Positions 1-6,605 are shown, counted from the stretch's first letter. The stretch is DNA of 11,924 bases from Dehalococcoidia bacterium (GCA_030690705.1 JAUYGE010000252.1:1-11924); one strand, 5' to 3'. Program-made: numbers and translations. Notes: generated by a model not told the origin, from the sequence alone.

Positions 1-857
1 CCCGGGCAGTGACATACCTTGACGTTGTGCTTCTTGACCAGTTCCACCTCGGCATCCGACAGCCAGCTGGAATGGATCAGCAGCATGTTCGGTCCCAGGA
101 GGCCGAGACTGTTCAGATACTCCACATCGGTCAGCCCTTGCCGTCCCCTCACGAACTCCACGCCCTGCACCGCGGCTGCCACATGGATCTCGGCCCCTGT
201 GCCATAACCGTCAGCCAGCTCTTTCAAAGCCTTGAGCAGCCCGGCTGAGTTCCCTCGCGGGTCGCCCATGCCGATCCACACCCGTATTCTGCCGCCGGCG
301 GCCCCGTGAAATCGCTTGAAGAACTCCCGGTGCCTTTCCACAGCCTCTTCCTTGCTGGCCATCAGGCGCTGAGGCTGAGGGTTCTTCGGGTCAACGACGG
401 TGTCCATGTACCTCTTGGCCAGCACCGCCCTCAGCCCGCTCTCCCCCACCGCTTTGACCGCCCCTTCCGCCAGAAAGATGCCCGGCTCGGCGAAACAGGT
501 GGTGCCCGTCTTCATCATCTCCAGGCACCCCAGCAGGGTGCTGACATAGGCCTCCTCCTCCGTCATCACCGCCTGAAAAGGATAGGACCGCTCGTACAGC
601 CAGGTGAAGAAGTCCACATCGTCGCCGAAGCCCCGGCTGAGCGTCAGCACTACATGGCAATGGGCGTCGATGAGTCCCGGCAGGACCACCTTGCCTCCGG
701 CGTCGATCACCTTCTCCGCCCGGAACCCTTTCCTCACCTCGGCGCTCTTGCCGACCCGGACTATGCGGTTCCCGTCAATGGCGATGGCGCCATCCTTAAT
801 GATGCGCCTTTGGCTGTCCAGCGTTATGACAGTAGCCCGGTCAACCAGTAGTTTCAC
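1..857 (-). CDS. Amidohydrolase, ATZ/TRZ-type metal-dependent hydrolase (partial, 3' end outside window)
   Basis: This is the first 285 codons of a cytoplasmic metal-dependent hydrolase of the type that deaminates or dechlorinates purines, methylthioadenosine or triazines; the substrate is not evident. An N-terminal beta-sandwich leads into LPGLIDAHCH (residues 59-68), whose H66 and H68 are the expected first two metal ligands of the TIM barrel. H225 (IHVAA) and H262 (LIHSSWLS) fit the next metal or substrate histidines. The fragment ends at KVCHCPG, a typical motif, so the missing C-terminus should hold the last catalytic Asp. The usual Glu two residues after the third His-Val pair is absent (AAA). 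The GTG start is supported by AGGAGG at 863-868 with a 5-base gap. It starts 14 bases after the MocA-YqeB stop, so the two are probably one operon. SsnA, an amidohydrolase, occurs in selenium-dependent molybdenum hydroxylase clusters, but this sequence looks more like general MtaD/ATZ members. Family sure, substrate unknown. Confidence 0.9.
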   Translation of the reverse strand, partial: MKLLVDRATVITLDSQRRIIKDGAIAIDGNRIVRVGKSAEVRKGFRAEKVIDAGGKVVLPGLIDAHCHVVLTLSRGFGDDVDFFTWLYERSYPFQAVMTEEEAYVSTLLGCLEMMKTGTTCFAEPGIFLAEGAVKAVGESGLRAVLAKRYMDTVVDPKNPQPQRLMASKEEAVERHREFFKRFHGAAGGRIRVWIGMGDPRGNSAGLLKALKELADGYGTGAEIHVAAAVQGVEFVRGRQGLTDVEYLNSLGLLGPNMLLIHSSWLSDAEVELVKKHNVKVCHCP

Positions 858-871
858 CCCCGCCTCCTTCT

Positions 872-2275
872 TTACTTCCTATTGTAACGCATCAGGATGG
901 CCTCCACCACACCACCGGCGACCGCCCTGGGAGCACCCCTGATGCTCCCGCACTCCTCTTTCTGCGCCGCCGGGTCTATCTCGAGCATCTTGGTATCCTT
1001 CTGTATCTCCACGTCGCTGCGCAGCAAGCCCCTCAACAGGCCGCTGATTTCAGCCCTGACCGGCGAGTCGCCTATCCAGCCCAGGATATCGCCGGCGCTG
1101 ACCGTGTCGCCCAGCTTCCGCTCGGCCCTGAACAGGCCGCCGAACGGGGCATGGGCCACCCTCTGGAAGGTGTAGCCGCCGATGGCTACGGGAATGGCCG
1201 TGTCCTTCTCCGCCCCCCCCTCCAGGATGAGCCGTCCGAGATTGTTGTTATGATTGGTCTCAATAACCACGTGGACGTCCTGCCCCGCTCGGAAACCCGG
1301 CCCGACGCCGATAACCCATGGCGCATCGCTCATATTAGTCCCGGTATTCCGTTTGGCCATGATGGCATCCACCAGGACATCGGGGCGGAGAAAGTCCTTG
1401 ACCGATGCCTGAGGGTCGACCATTATCGGTATCTCTCCCGCTTCCCATACCCTGGCGACCTGCTGTGGCGAGTTCACCAGACGGGCGGTCACCCCTTCAA
1501 TCTCCATGTGCCCATCGTAGATAGCCTCCGAGAAGGTGACTCCCCGTGTGACCGCCAGCGGGCGGGCCACCTCCGTAATACAGAGGCGGAAGTGACAGTG
1601 GTACAGACGGTGGGCGATAGCCGATCCCAGCTCACCTCCACTCTTAATCAGCACCACCAGGTCACCCAGCTTGTTCTTCTTCTCCATCGGACCGGTTCCC
1701 TTCTCAAGTTCTCTAGCCAGATTGTAGTCCTGCACCGTGTCTATGTCACTCAGGACGGCTTCGGAGACCTCCACCTCCATCACATCGTCCTCGTGGGCGG
1801 CAACTATCCCGCGCGCGCCGGTGTCCCCTTCAATCCGGGCCATCTCAGCCCGGTACCTTGGACTGAAGAGCACCGGGTTCCCCCTACGTCCGCGGTGGAC
1901 GGGCACCACAATTCCCTTCCGGCTCCTTTCAAACTCAGCAACTAGATGTCCGATGGTGTCTTTGCCTATCAAGGGCTGGTCAGCGAGGAAGAGCATGACT
2001 CCTGAGTCTGCGGGGACATGCTCTAGCCCCACTTTTATGGAGGAGGACATGCCCCGACGAAACTCGCGGTTGATCACCACTTTCGCCGGATACCGCGAAA
2101 TCCGGCGGGCGATCTCATCCGCTTCGAACCCGAGGACAACTACAACGCCCTTCAGGTCCAGGGAGGAAAGATTATCGAGTACGTGCTCCAGGACTGTCTT
2201 GCCCAGCCATGGCAGTAGCTGCTTGGGTTGTCCCATCCTGCTTGACCCTCCGGCAGCCAGGACGATAGCTGTTAT
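872..2275 (-). CDS. MocA-YqeB fusion: molybdopterin cytidylyltransferase-like domain joined to molybdenum hydroxylase accessory protein
   Basis: One uninterrupted frame of 467 codons joins two proteins usually encoded separately. The N-terminal half (about 1-185) is an NTP transferase of the MocA/YgfJ type. It has LAAGGSSRMG-QPK at 6-18 for nucleotide and phosphate binding, LADQPLI at 97-103 with the metal-binding Asp, RGNPVLF near 131-137 and GDTGAR at 150-155. MocA proteins make the CMP-bearing cofactor of xanthine-dehydrogenase-type hydroxylases. After a short charged linker, YqeB begins near 202 with a Rossmann-like SGGELGSAIAHR (212-223). It ends in a lipoyl-like beta barrel with a GLFRAERKLGD segment and GGVVEAIL. 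YqeB is a marker of selenium-dependent molybdenum hydroxylase maturation with no firmly known reaction. The first ATG is at 2236, but it lies after the essential LAAGGSSR loop. The proposed start is ATA at 2275, 11 bases after AGGAGG. A stop at 2302-2300 closes the frame upstream. It is probably co-transcribed with the amidohydrolase. Confidence 0.88.
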   Translation of the reverse strand: MTAIVLAAGGSSRMGQPKQLLPWLGKTVLEHVLDNLSSLDLKGVVVVLGFEADEIARRISRYPAKVVINREFRRGMSSSIKVGLEHVPADSGVMLFLADQPLIGKDTIGHLVAEFERSRKGIVVPVHRGRRGNPVLFSPRYRAEMARIEGDTGARGIVAAHEDDVMEVEVSEAVLSDIDTVQDYNLARELEKGTGPMEKKNKLGDLVVLIKSGGELGSAIAHRLYHCHFRLCITEVARPLAVTRGVTFSEAIYDGHMEIEGVTARLVNSPQQVARVWEAGEIPIMVDPQASVKDFLRPDVLVDAIMAKRNTGTNMSDAPWVIGVGPGFRAGQDVHVVIETNHNNNLGRLILEGGAEKDTAIPVAIGGYTFQRVAHAPFGGLFRAERKLGDTVSAGDILGWIGDSPVRAEISGLLRGLLRSDVEIQKDTKMLEIDPAAQKEECGSIRGAPRAVAGGVVEAILMRYNRK

Positions 2276-2286
2276 CGCGGCGATTT

Positions 2287-2292
2287 CCTCCT
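2287..2292 (-). promoter_or_regulatory. Shine-Dalgarno site that argues for a non-ATG start of the MocA-YqeB gene
   Basis: A perfect AGGAGG stands 11 bases before ATA 2275-2273, and the resulting protein begins MTAIVLAAGGSSRM, a normal MocA N-terminus. Between the upstream in-frame stop and the conserved loop there is no ATG, GTG or TTG. The ATG at 2236 is about 50 bases from this site and would remove the nucleotide-binding loop. Spacing is a little long, so ATC or CTG further in cannot be excluded. Confidence 0.6.
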
Positions 2293-2298
2293 CACCAG

Positions 2299-2328
2299 AT
2301 TATGATTCTCATCATGAGTCGTATGTCA
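2299..2328 (-). promoter_or_regulatory. Possible promoter of the MocA-YqeB/amidohydrolase operon
   Basis: On the minus strand CATAAT (2304-2299) matches the -10 consensus in 5 of 6 positions. ATGACA, with a long gap of 19 bases, could act as a -35 box; it is the foot of the hairpin repeat at 2324-2367. A short inverted repeat (ATGAT, four bases, ATCAT; 2302-2315) lies between the boxes. Transcription would begin near 2292, giving a very short leader. This is weak evidence from consensus only. Confidence 0.3.
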
Positions 2329-2457
2329 TTGCGAGGAGCCCGCAGTGAGCGGGCGACGAAGCAATCCGGCCCGCTGTCATTCCCGCGAAAGCGGGAATCC
2401 AGGGGAGTACCGGGAGGAGATGGCCACGGGCCGATTCCATCGGGGCTCGCAATGACA
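2324..2457. repeat. REP-like hairpin repeat cluster (two good units, one degenerate)
   Basis: Unit one (2324-2367) starts TGTCATTGCGAGGA, has an inner hairpin GCCCGC-agtga-GCGGGC, and closes with GACGAAGCAATCC; the outer ATTGC pairs with GCAAT. Unit two (2375-2400) is TGTC followed by the stem ATTCCCGC, loop GAAA, stem GCGGGAAT and CC. A third, degenerate unit in the opposite orientation ends with GCTCGCAATGACA (2445-2457) and contains CCGAT-tcc-ATCGG. Together they form a paired arrangement like that of REP/BIME elements. The longest reading frame across this stretch encodes only translated repeat, so no gene is called. Confidence 0.8.
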
Positions 2458-2531
2458 GTTGTGGTGGGGATTTTATCGGTAGGGTGCGTGAAAGTCAAAA
2501 AAGGCCAGCGAGGCTGTTTAGCAAGGGCGTT

Positions 2532-2554
2532 GTAGAGGGGCTTCGCCCCTCTAC
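2532..2554. terminator. Strong hairpin downstream of the toxin gene
   Basis: GTAGAGGGGC and GCCCCTCTAC are perfect 10-base arms around a 3-base loop (TTC). It lies about 65 bases beyond the MazF stop on that transcript and after the larger 2565-2592 hairpin. It may strengthen termination, or may simply be another intergenic repeat. Confidence 0.5.
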
Positions 2555-2564
2555 GAAACAAAAT

Positions 2565-2592
2565 CCCCTCTCTCCTTCGAAGGAGAGAGGGG
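2565..2592 (-). terminator. Probable rho-independent terminator of the toxin-antitoxin operon
   Basis: A perfect 28-base palindrome (14-base arms, CCCCTCTCTCCTTC and its complement) begins 27 bases after the MazF stop. On the minus strand it is followed directly by ATTTTGTTT, a T-rich run as expected for intrinsic termination. It also resembles short GC-rich palindromes scattered through many bacterial genomes, so it may serve both as repeat and terminator. It separates the toxin operon from the MocA-YqeB operon, which runs in the same direction. Confidence 0.6.
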
Positions 2593-2618
2593 CAGGGGTG
2601 AGAGGTTGATAAACAACC

Positions 2619-2942
2619 TCAGTGAATATCCAGTTGTATTCTGATGGCCTCCTCAATCTTTAGCATGTCTTCCTCAGAAATAATACCGGCCCGGCGAAAG
2701 AGCCGCTCCTTGCTCACAGTCGCCAGTTGGTCCGTCATGGCCTTACTTTCCTTCCCCGCAAGAACCACCACTGCCTCGCTGGGATAGAGCCTGTCTGTCT
2801 TGCTGGTGAGAGGCACAACCTGAACCCTATTGAGGAACCTGTTTGACGTGTCGTTGCTGATGATCACCGCAGGACGCTTCTTCTTGATTCCCCCGCCGAC
2901 GGATGGATCGAAGTTGACCCACCATATCTCACGCCGTCTCAC
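2619..2942 (-). CDS. MazF/PemK-type toxin, mRNA endoribonuclease
   Basis: A 107-residue protein of normal MazF length. MazF toxins cut mRNA at short sequence motifs when freed from their antitoxin. It has the family opening REIWWVNFDPSVG (4-16), the conserved KKRPAVIIS (21-29) with the catalytic Arg region, PLTSK (45-49) where a Thr/Ser helps catalysis, and TDQLATVSKERL (70-81). The start is GTG at 2942-2940, overlapping the antitoxin TGA as GTGA, which implies translational coupling and balanced synthesis. The transcript probably ends at the hairpin 2565-2592. Target sequence and activity cannot be told from the sequence. All key motifs are present, so it looks intact rather than decayed. 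Confidence 0.93.
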   Translation of the reverse strand: MRRREIWWVNFDPSVGGGIKKKRPAVIISNDTSNRFLNRVQVVPLTSKTDRLYPSEAVVVLAGKESKAMTDQLATVSKERLFRRAGIISEEDMLKIEEAIRIQLDIH

Positions 2943-3160
2943 GGTCTAAGGTCCTTGAAAGTAATCTCTGCCCATTCCATAGCTTCCTTCTCCCTCCTCT
3001 TGTCTCTCGCCATTTCAGCATAGGCTGACTCCAGGTTGGGGAGAAGAACGTGGGGCCTCACCAGTCCCTCAATGAACTTACTTATCTTTCGTGGTCCTAT
3101 GGTCCTACGGAGACCCTCGTAGACCTCTGCATCAACTGTCAGGGTCAGTTTCTTCTGCAT
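2939..3160 (-). CDS. MazE-like ribbon-helix-helix antitoxin
   Basis: A 73-residue partner of the MazF toxin. The N-terminus QKKLTLTVDAEVYEGL is a ribbon-helix-helix DNA-binding strand and first helix, followed by the second helix near ISKFIEGLVRPHVL (26-39). The charged tail (ARDKRREKEAMEWAEITF) is the part that normally wraps and inhibits the toxin. The ATG at 3160-3158 is chosen because GGAGG stands 6 bases before it (3167-3171) and the promoter ends just upstream. The open frame continues to 3370, but that extension would cross the promoter and a repeat. Antitoxins of this type repress their own operon; the palindrome at 3174-3192 is the likely site. The GTGA overlap with the toxin gene supports the pairing. 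Confidence 0.9.
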   Translation of the reverse strand: MQKKLTLTVDAEVYEGLRRTIGPRKISKFIEGLVRPHVLLPNLESAYAEMARDKRREKEAMEWAEITFKDLRP

Positions 3161-3173
3161 GACATACCTCCTT

Positions 3174-3192
3174 ACACGTATATTATACGTGT
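3174..3192. promoter_or_regulatory. Palindromic operator of the toxin-antitoxin operon
   Basis: ACACGTATA and TATACGTGT are perfect 9-base arms around one central base. The palindrome contains the whole -10 box and the likely transcription start. Ribbon-helix-helix antitoxins bind such short palindromes as paired dimers, so this fits autorepression by blocking RNA polymerase. It lies 14 bases before the antitoxin ATG. Confidence 0.8.
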
Positions 3193-3210
3193 AGCCTTTC
3201 AACATATCAA
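3182..3210 (-). promoter_or_regulatory. Sigma-70 promoter of the toxin-antitoxin operon
   Basis: On the minus strand TTGATA (3210-3205) and a perfect TATAAT (3187-3182) are separated by exactly 17 bases, a near-consensus promoter. Initiation near 3174 would leave a leader of about 14 bases containing the GGAGG ribosome site. Confidence 0.8.
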
Positions 3211-3282
3211 CGCCAGAGCCGACAGCTATCAAGAGGTATTGTGAACTAGACGTCTCCCAAATCCAGTGACCTGCCGCTCCGC

Positions 3283-3355
3283 GTGACGCAATCCCCACAG
3301 TCCCTCCCGAGATTGCTTCGTCGTCCCGATTTCCTCGGGACTCCCCGCAATGACA
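3283..3355. repeat. REP-like hairpin repeat upstream of the MFS gene
   Basis: Read on the minus strand from 3355, the unit is TGTCATTGCGGGGAG, an inner hairpin TCCCGA-ggaaa-TCGGGA, then CGACGAAGCAATC (to 3311). It has the same outer parts as the unit at 2324, but a different, still self-complementary inner stem. A second partial unit with GATTGCGTCAC ends near 3283. The rest of the 3211-3399 gap shows nothing else clear apart from a G5-TT-C5 inverted repeat at 3356-3367. Confidence 0.75.
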
Positions 3356-3399
3356 GGGGGTTCCCCCCACATATCAAACAGAGTAGAATAGGGACGCCC

Positions 3400-4647
3400 A
3401 TGTGGAATCGTCTGCTGGAATCGCTGCGGAGTAACCGCGTCCTCCTCTCCCTCTGCGTCACCACCTTCTTCATCATGATCGGCCAGGGCATCATCTCGCC
3501 GATCATGCCGCTCTACGTCAAGAGCTTCGGCATCAGCGTCACCCTGGTGGGCGTCGCCATAGGGATGTTCGGCTTCGCCAGACTGATCGCTAACATTCCC
3601 ATCGGCTATGTCGCTCAGCGGTACGGGAAGCGGGTCCTGCTGGTGGGAGGCCCGGTCGTCAGCGCGGCAGCCGCCCTGCTGATGGCCTTTGCCTCCAGCT
3701 ATCCGGAACTGATCGCGTACCGCTTCCTCTCCGGCCTGGGCTCGGCCATGTACGTCACCGGCTCGGTCATCTACATCGCGGATGTCGCCGGCACCCACAA
3801 CCGGGCGCGCTACCTTAGCCTCCAGGAGGGAAGCATCGTATTCGGCGGCAGCATCGGCCCTGTGGTGGGTGGGCTGACAGCCGACCTATGGGGACTGAGA
3901 GCGCCCTTCCTCTTCCTGGCTGGCTTCTGCCTGGTGGGCATCTACCTCGCCTGGACCCAGATGCCGGAGGTTAAGCCCACACCCAGCGCCGTCCCGGCCG
4001 CATCACCCGGCAAGCCTCCGGCGGCGCGCACCGGCGTGCTTCAGATACTCCGCGACCCGACGTTCTTTCTCATCGGTCTCTTCGGCCTGACCATATTCCT
4101 GACCCGCACCGGCGGGCGCGGCAGTATCATACCCCTGCTGGCCACCACGAAGGCGGGGCTGAGCGCCACCGAGGTGGGCATCGTCTTCACCATAGAGTCG
4201 CTGACGGCCTTTGCCACTATGCTCCCGGCCGGCATACTCTCCGACCGGCTGGGAAGAAAGGTGGTGGTACTGCCCGCAGCCTTTGCGATACTGGTGGGGC
4301 TGGTGCTCTTCACTGTGGCACAGGGGCTGGGGATGTACATTGTGGCGGGCATCGTCCTCGGCCTCGGGATCGGCATTGCCGGGTCTACGCCGCCCGCCTG
4401 GGCGGCCGACCGCGCCCGGGCTGGCAATGTGGGCGTCACCATGGGCCTCTACCGCACCTTCGGCGACGCCGGCAACATCATCGGCCCGGTCCTCCTCGGC
4501 TGGATTGCCGACACGTTCAGCTTCGAGTCGGCCCTGCTGACCAACGGGGCCCTGGTACTGGCCGCCGCCCTTCCCCTCTGGCTGGTGGGACGGGAGAGCG
4601 TGCGCCGCCACTCGGAGACGCAGAAGGCTGGAGAGCGGCATCAGTAA
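3400..4647 (+). CDS. Major facilitator superfamily transporter, probable drug or metabolite exporter
   Basis: A 415-residue membrane protein of normal MFS length. About twelve hydrophobic helices are split by a proline- and alanine-rich central loop (about 188-215). The MFS loop motif A appears twice: GYVAQRYGKR (69-78) between helices 2 and 3, and GILSDRLGRK (278-287) between helices 8 and 9. RFLSGLGSAMY (108-118) resembles motif B of helix 4, and GGSIGPVVGG (149-158) fits the motif C region that marks proton-coupled antiporters. This suggests export, but the substrate cannot be named. ATG at 3400 is chosen because upstream codons only translate the hairpin repeat; its ribosome site (AGGGA) is weak. 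A possible -10 (TAGAAT, 3384-3389) lies very close to the start. The gene ends 17 bases before the convergent DUF167 gene. Confidence 0.92.
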   Translation: MWNRLLESLRSNRVLLSLCVTTFFIMIGQGIISPIMPLYVKSFGISVTLVGVAIGMFGFARLIANIPIGYVAQRYGKRVLLVGGPVVSAAAALLMAFASSYPELIAYRFLSGLGSAMYVTGSVIYIADVAGTHNRARYLSLQEGSIVFGGSIGPVVGGLTADLWGLRAPFLFLAGFCLVGIYLAWTQMPEVKPTPSAVPAASPGKPPAARTGVLQILRDPTFFLIGLFGLTIFLTRTGGRGSIIPLLATTKAGLSATEVGIVFTIESLTAFATMLPAGILSDRLGRKVVVLPAAFAILVGLVLFTVAQGLGMYIVAGIVLGLGIGIAGSTPPAWAADRARAGNVGVTMGLYRTFGDAGNIIGPVLLGWIADTFSFESALLTNGALVLAAALPLWLVGRESVRRHSETQKAGERHQ

Positions 4648-4664
4648 GGCAGTATGCGGCGCCT

Positions 4665-5000
4665 TTACGCCTGGTCAAGAAACATAGCTTTGGTCTGAGC
4701 TTGCTGCTTCTCGATCCGTCTCAGGACTTCATCCTGTCCCAGGCCTCTCACCGCCACCAGCTTGCTCCTGCTTGTCAGACCCTTTTCAATAGTCAGGCTG
4801 CTCTTGCTCACCCCGAGAACGTCGGCGAGGAACCTGACTAGCTCCTGGTTGGCCTTGCCCCCCACCGGAGGCGCAGCGATCCTCACCTGTAAGGCCCCGT
4901 CCTTGAAGCCTGTCACCTTGCTCCGAGCCGCATTGGGCTGAACGCGGACCGCGATTCGTGCTTGTACTTCACCAGTCATTGATGCTCGCCATTCTATCAC
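4665..5000 (-). CDS. DUF167 / YggU (UPF0235) family protein
   Basis: A small soluble protein of 111 residues from GTG 5000, or 104 from the in-frame ATG at 4979. The family mark is clear: RVQPNAARSKV near the start, then RIAAPPVGGKANQELVRFLA and SLTIEKGLTSRSKLV. The PPVxGKAN segment is the most conserved part of UPF0235. The biochemical role of the family is not established; structures show a compact alpha/beta fold. Neither start has a good ribosome site, so the N-terminus is uncertain by seven residues. It converges on the MFS gene and diverges from the epimerase gene, so it is probably transcribed alone. Confidence 0.92.
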   Translation of the reverse strand: MIEWRASMTGEVQARIAVRVQPNAARSKVTGFKDGALQVRIAAPPVGGKANQELVRFLADVLGVSKSSLTIEKGLTSRSKLVAVRGLGQDEVLRRIEKQQAQTKAMFLDQA

Positions 5001-5059
5001 GCTTCAAGTCACGGTTTCACGGCCCGAAGGCGCCACCGGGAGTTCGGGTCATCCCATGC

Positions 5060-5088
5060 TTGACTTTTCCCCGCCGCTCGCGCATTCT
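5060..5088 (+). promoter_or_regulatory. Possible promoter of the epimerase gene
   Basis: TTGACT (5060-5065) is a good -35 box. CATTCT (5083-5088), 17 bases later, matches the -10 consensus in only three positions. It lies in the divergent gap between the DUF167 and epimerase genes, 52 bases before the epimerase ATG. Consensus matching only. Confidence 0.35.
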
Positions 5089-5140
5089 GGAGGCGCCCCT
5101 GAGACCGGTCCGGACCGTCAAGGGACCAGAGGAGGCACAC

Positions 5141-6049
5141 ATGAAGGTCATGGTAACCGGCGGCGCCGGCTTCATCGGCGAGCGCCTCATCGATACGGTC
5201 TTGGAGAGGGGACACACCGTCACCGTCCTCAACCACCGGCCGCCGCGGCAGAAGGTGGCGCACGTGCTGGTGGACCTCGCCGGCCAGTTGTTGCCCGCCG
5301 AGCTTTTCGAAGGCGTGGACGCCGTCATCCACCTCGCCGGCAGGAACATCTTCGCCTGCTGGAACGACAAGGTGCGGAAGAGCATCTACGACAGCCGCAT
5401 ACTGTCCACCAGGAGCCTGGTATCCTCGATAGCCAGGCTGGACCGCAAACCATCGGTGTTCGTCTCGGCATCGGCGGTGGGCATCTACGGGGAGCGAGGG
5501 GAGGAGGAACTGGACGAATCATCGGCCCCGGGGGGCGATTTCCTGGCCAGGGTGTGCCTGGACTGGGAGGCGGAGGCGCGCAAGGCCGAGGCCCTGGGCC
5601 TGCGCACCGCCCAGGTCCGGACCGCCCCGGTGCTGGGACACGGAGGCATGCTGGCCCAGATGTTGCCCCTGTACAGGTGGGGACTTGGCGGCCCGCTGGG
5701 AAGCGGACGGCAGTGGTTCCCCTGGATACACATCCAGGATATCGTCGGCATCTACGTCTTCTCGATAGAGAACAAGGGCGTCATCGGCCCCATCAATGCC
5801 TGCGCTCCCGGCCAGGTGACGAACAAGCAGTTCTCCGACGCCCTGGGTAAGGTGCTCCGGAGGCCGGCCTTCATGAGGGTGCCCCAGCAGGCGGTGAGGC
5901 TGGTCTTCGACGGCCTGGCGGACTTCATCCTGGCCAGCCAGAAGGTCGTTCCCCGGAAGGCCGCCGCGGCGGGCTACCAGTTCGCCTTCCCCGAGATCTC
6001 GGGTGCGCTGGCGGACCTGGTGGGCCGGACCGAGCGGGTGGCGCGATGA
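5141..6049 (+). CDS. NAD(P)-dependent epimerase-like protein, TIGR01777/YfcH family
   Basis: A 302-residue extended-SDR protein, normal for TIGR01777. The Rossmann dinucleotide loop is VTGGAGFIG (5-13). DAVIHLAGRNI (60-70) and SASAVGIYG (109-117) are the typical family segments; the Tyr of the latter stands where SDR enzymes have their catalytic Tyr. WIHIQDIVGIYVFSIE (195-210) is the second conserved block. The C-terminal part (about 245-293) with RRPAFMRVPQQAVRL matches the DUF1731 tail found only in this family. Its substrate is unknown, although members are often annotated as sugar epimerases. ATG 5141 is chosen for its GAGGAGG ribosome site about 6 bases upstream and because MKVMVTGG is a normal start; the longer frame from 4958 would overlap DUF167. 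The small membrane protein gene follows after 49 bases on the same strand. Confidence 0.93.
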   Translation: MKVMVTGGAGFIGERLIDTVLERGHTVTVLNHRPPRQKVAHVLVDLAGQLLPAELFEGVDAVIHLAGRNIFACWNDKVRKSIYDSRILSTRSLVSSIARLDRKPSVFVSASAVGIYGERGEEELDESSAPGGDFLARVCLDWEAEARKAEALGLRTAQVRTAPVLGHGGMLAQMLPLYRWGLGGPLGSGRQWFPWIHIQDIVGIYVFSIENKGVIGPINACAPGQVTNKQFSDALGKVLRRPAFMRVPQQAVRLVFDGLADFILASQKVVPRKAAAAGYQFAFPEISGALADLVGRTERVAR

Positions 6050-6098
6050 CGGGCCTGGACCAGTCTGGCCGGGGCGCGAGAGCAAGGGGGGGAAAGCC

Positions 6099-6521
6099 GT
6101 GTCTTTAGCCGTGCTGGCAATAGCTTATGTAGTTTACGGGCTGGGCGCCTTCGGGCTCATAGCGACTCTGCGCAGACTTGGAGTCTCGCTGGGAATCGCA
6201 GTCGTGCTTGCCTTCCTGGCGCTGGGGATTGTCGCCGGACTTGTCTCCTACTCAACGTGGCCCAACGACATCAGCGTCATCTTCAACATTCCTGGAGCGC
6301 TGACCGGAGACAAGCTGTACCGGTGGTCGATCCTCCTGCTGGGCGACCCCAGCTCATCTCAGGCCCACTTCACCATTCCCTGGATTCTTAGAATTCCGCA
6401 GGTCTACGTTCTCTCATCGGTCATCGCCTGGCTGCTGCTTGGCCTTATCGTCCGACTGGCATACCATGCATTCAGAAGACGCGCCTCGCCACGAGCGGCC
6501 AGGCGCCAGCGGATTTCCTGA
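6099..6521 (+). CDS. Small membrane protein of unknown function, three predicted helices
   Basis: I do not recognise a family. The 140-residue product has hydrophobic segments at about 2-24, 29-51 and 102-122. A polar loop (about 54-100) holds STWPNDISVIFNIPG and a WSILLLGDPSSS stretch. The tail is strongly basic (HAFRRRASPRAARRQR), which by the positive-inside rule puts the C-terminus in the cytoplasm. GTG at 6099 is chosen because AAGGGGGGGA stands just before it with a gap of about 6 bases; the frame upstream runs into the epimerase gene in a different reading frame. It could be co-transcribed with the epimerase. Gene prediction is supported by the ribosome site and the coherent helices, not by homology. 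Confidence 0.62.
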   Translation: MSLAVLAIAYVVYGLGAFGLIATLRRLGVSLGIAVVLAFLALGIVAGLVSYSTWPNDISVIFNIPGALTGDKLYRWSILLLGDPSSSQAHFTIPWILRIPQVYVLSSVIAWLLLGLIVRLAYHAFRRRASPRAARRQRIS

Positions 6522-6605
6522 GAAACTGAAGCCGCCTGGGACGGAAGATGTCAGTCAACTCGTTTCACCTCATGTGTCGCGTTCGACGCAAGCATCGGTG
6601 AAAAC

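Noticed and set aside
306-851. Plus-strand open frame of 181 codons opposite the amidohydrolase
   Set aside because: It is antisense to a clear amidohydrolase frame with motifs and a ribosome site; the product is low-complexity with no domain.
1151-1945. Plus-strand open frame of 264 codons opposite the MocA-YqeB gene
   Set aside because: His/Pro-rich shadow of a recognised fusion gene; no motif of its own.
2324-2457. CRISPR-like array
   Set aside because: Units are not regularly spaced direct repeats, differ in stem sequence and face opposite ways; no cas gene is present.
2292-2561. Minus-strand frame of 89 codons between the MocA-YqeB and toxin genes
   Set aside because: It translates the hairpin repeats (SRFRGND and LRAPRND stretches, typical of repeat-derived false genes).
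3161-3370. N-terminal extension of the antitoxin frame
   Set aside because: It would run through the operon promoter and a repeat; ATG 3160 has a strong ribosome site.
3283-3399. 39-codon N-terminal extension of the MFS protein
   Set aside because: It is only translated repeat DNA, and the first helix starts naturally after ATG 3400.
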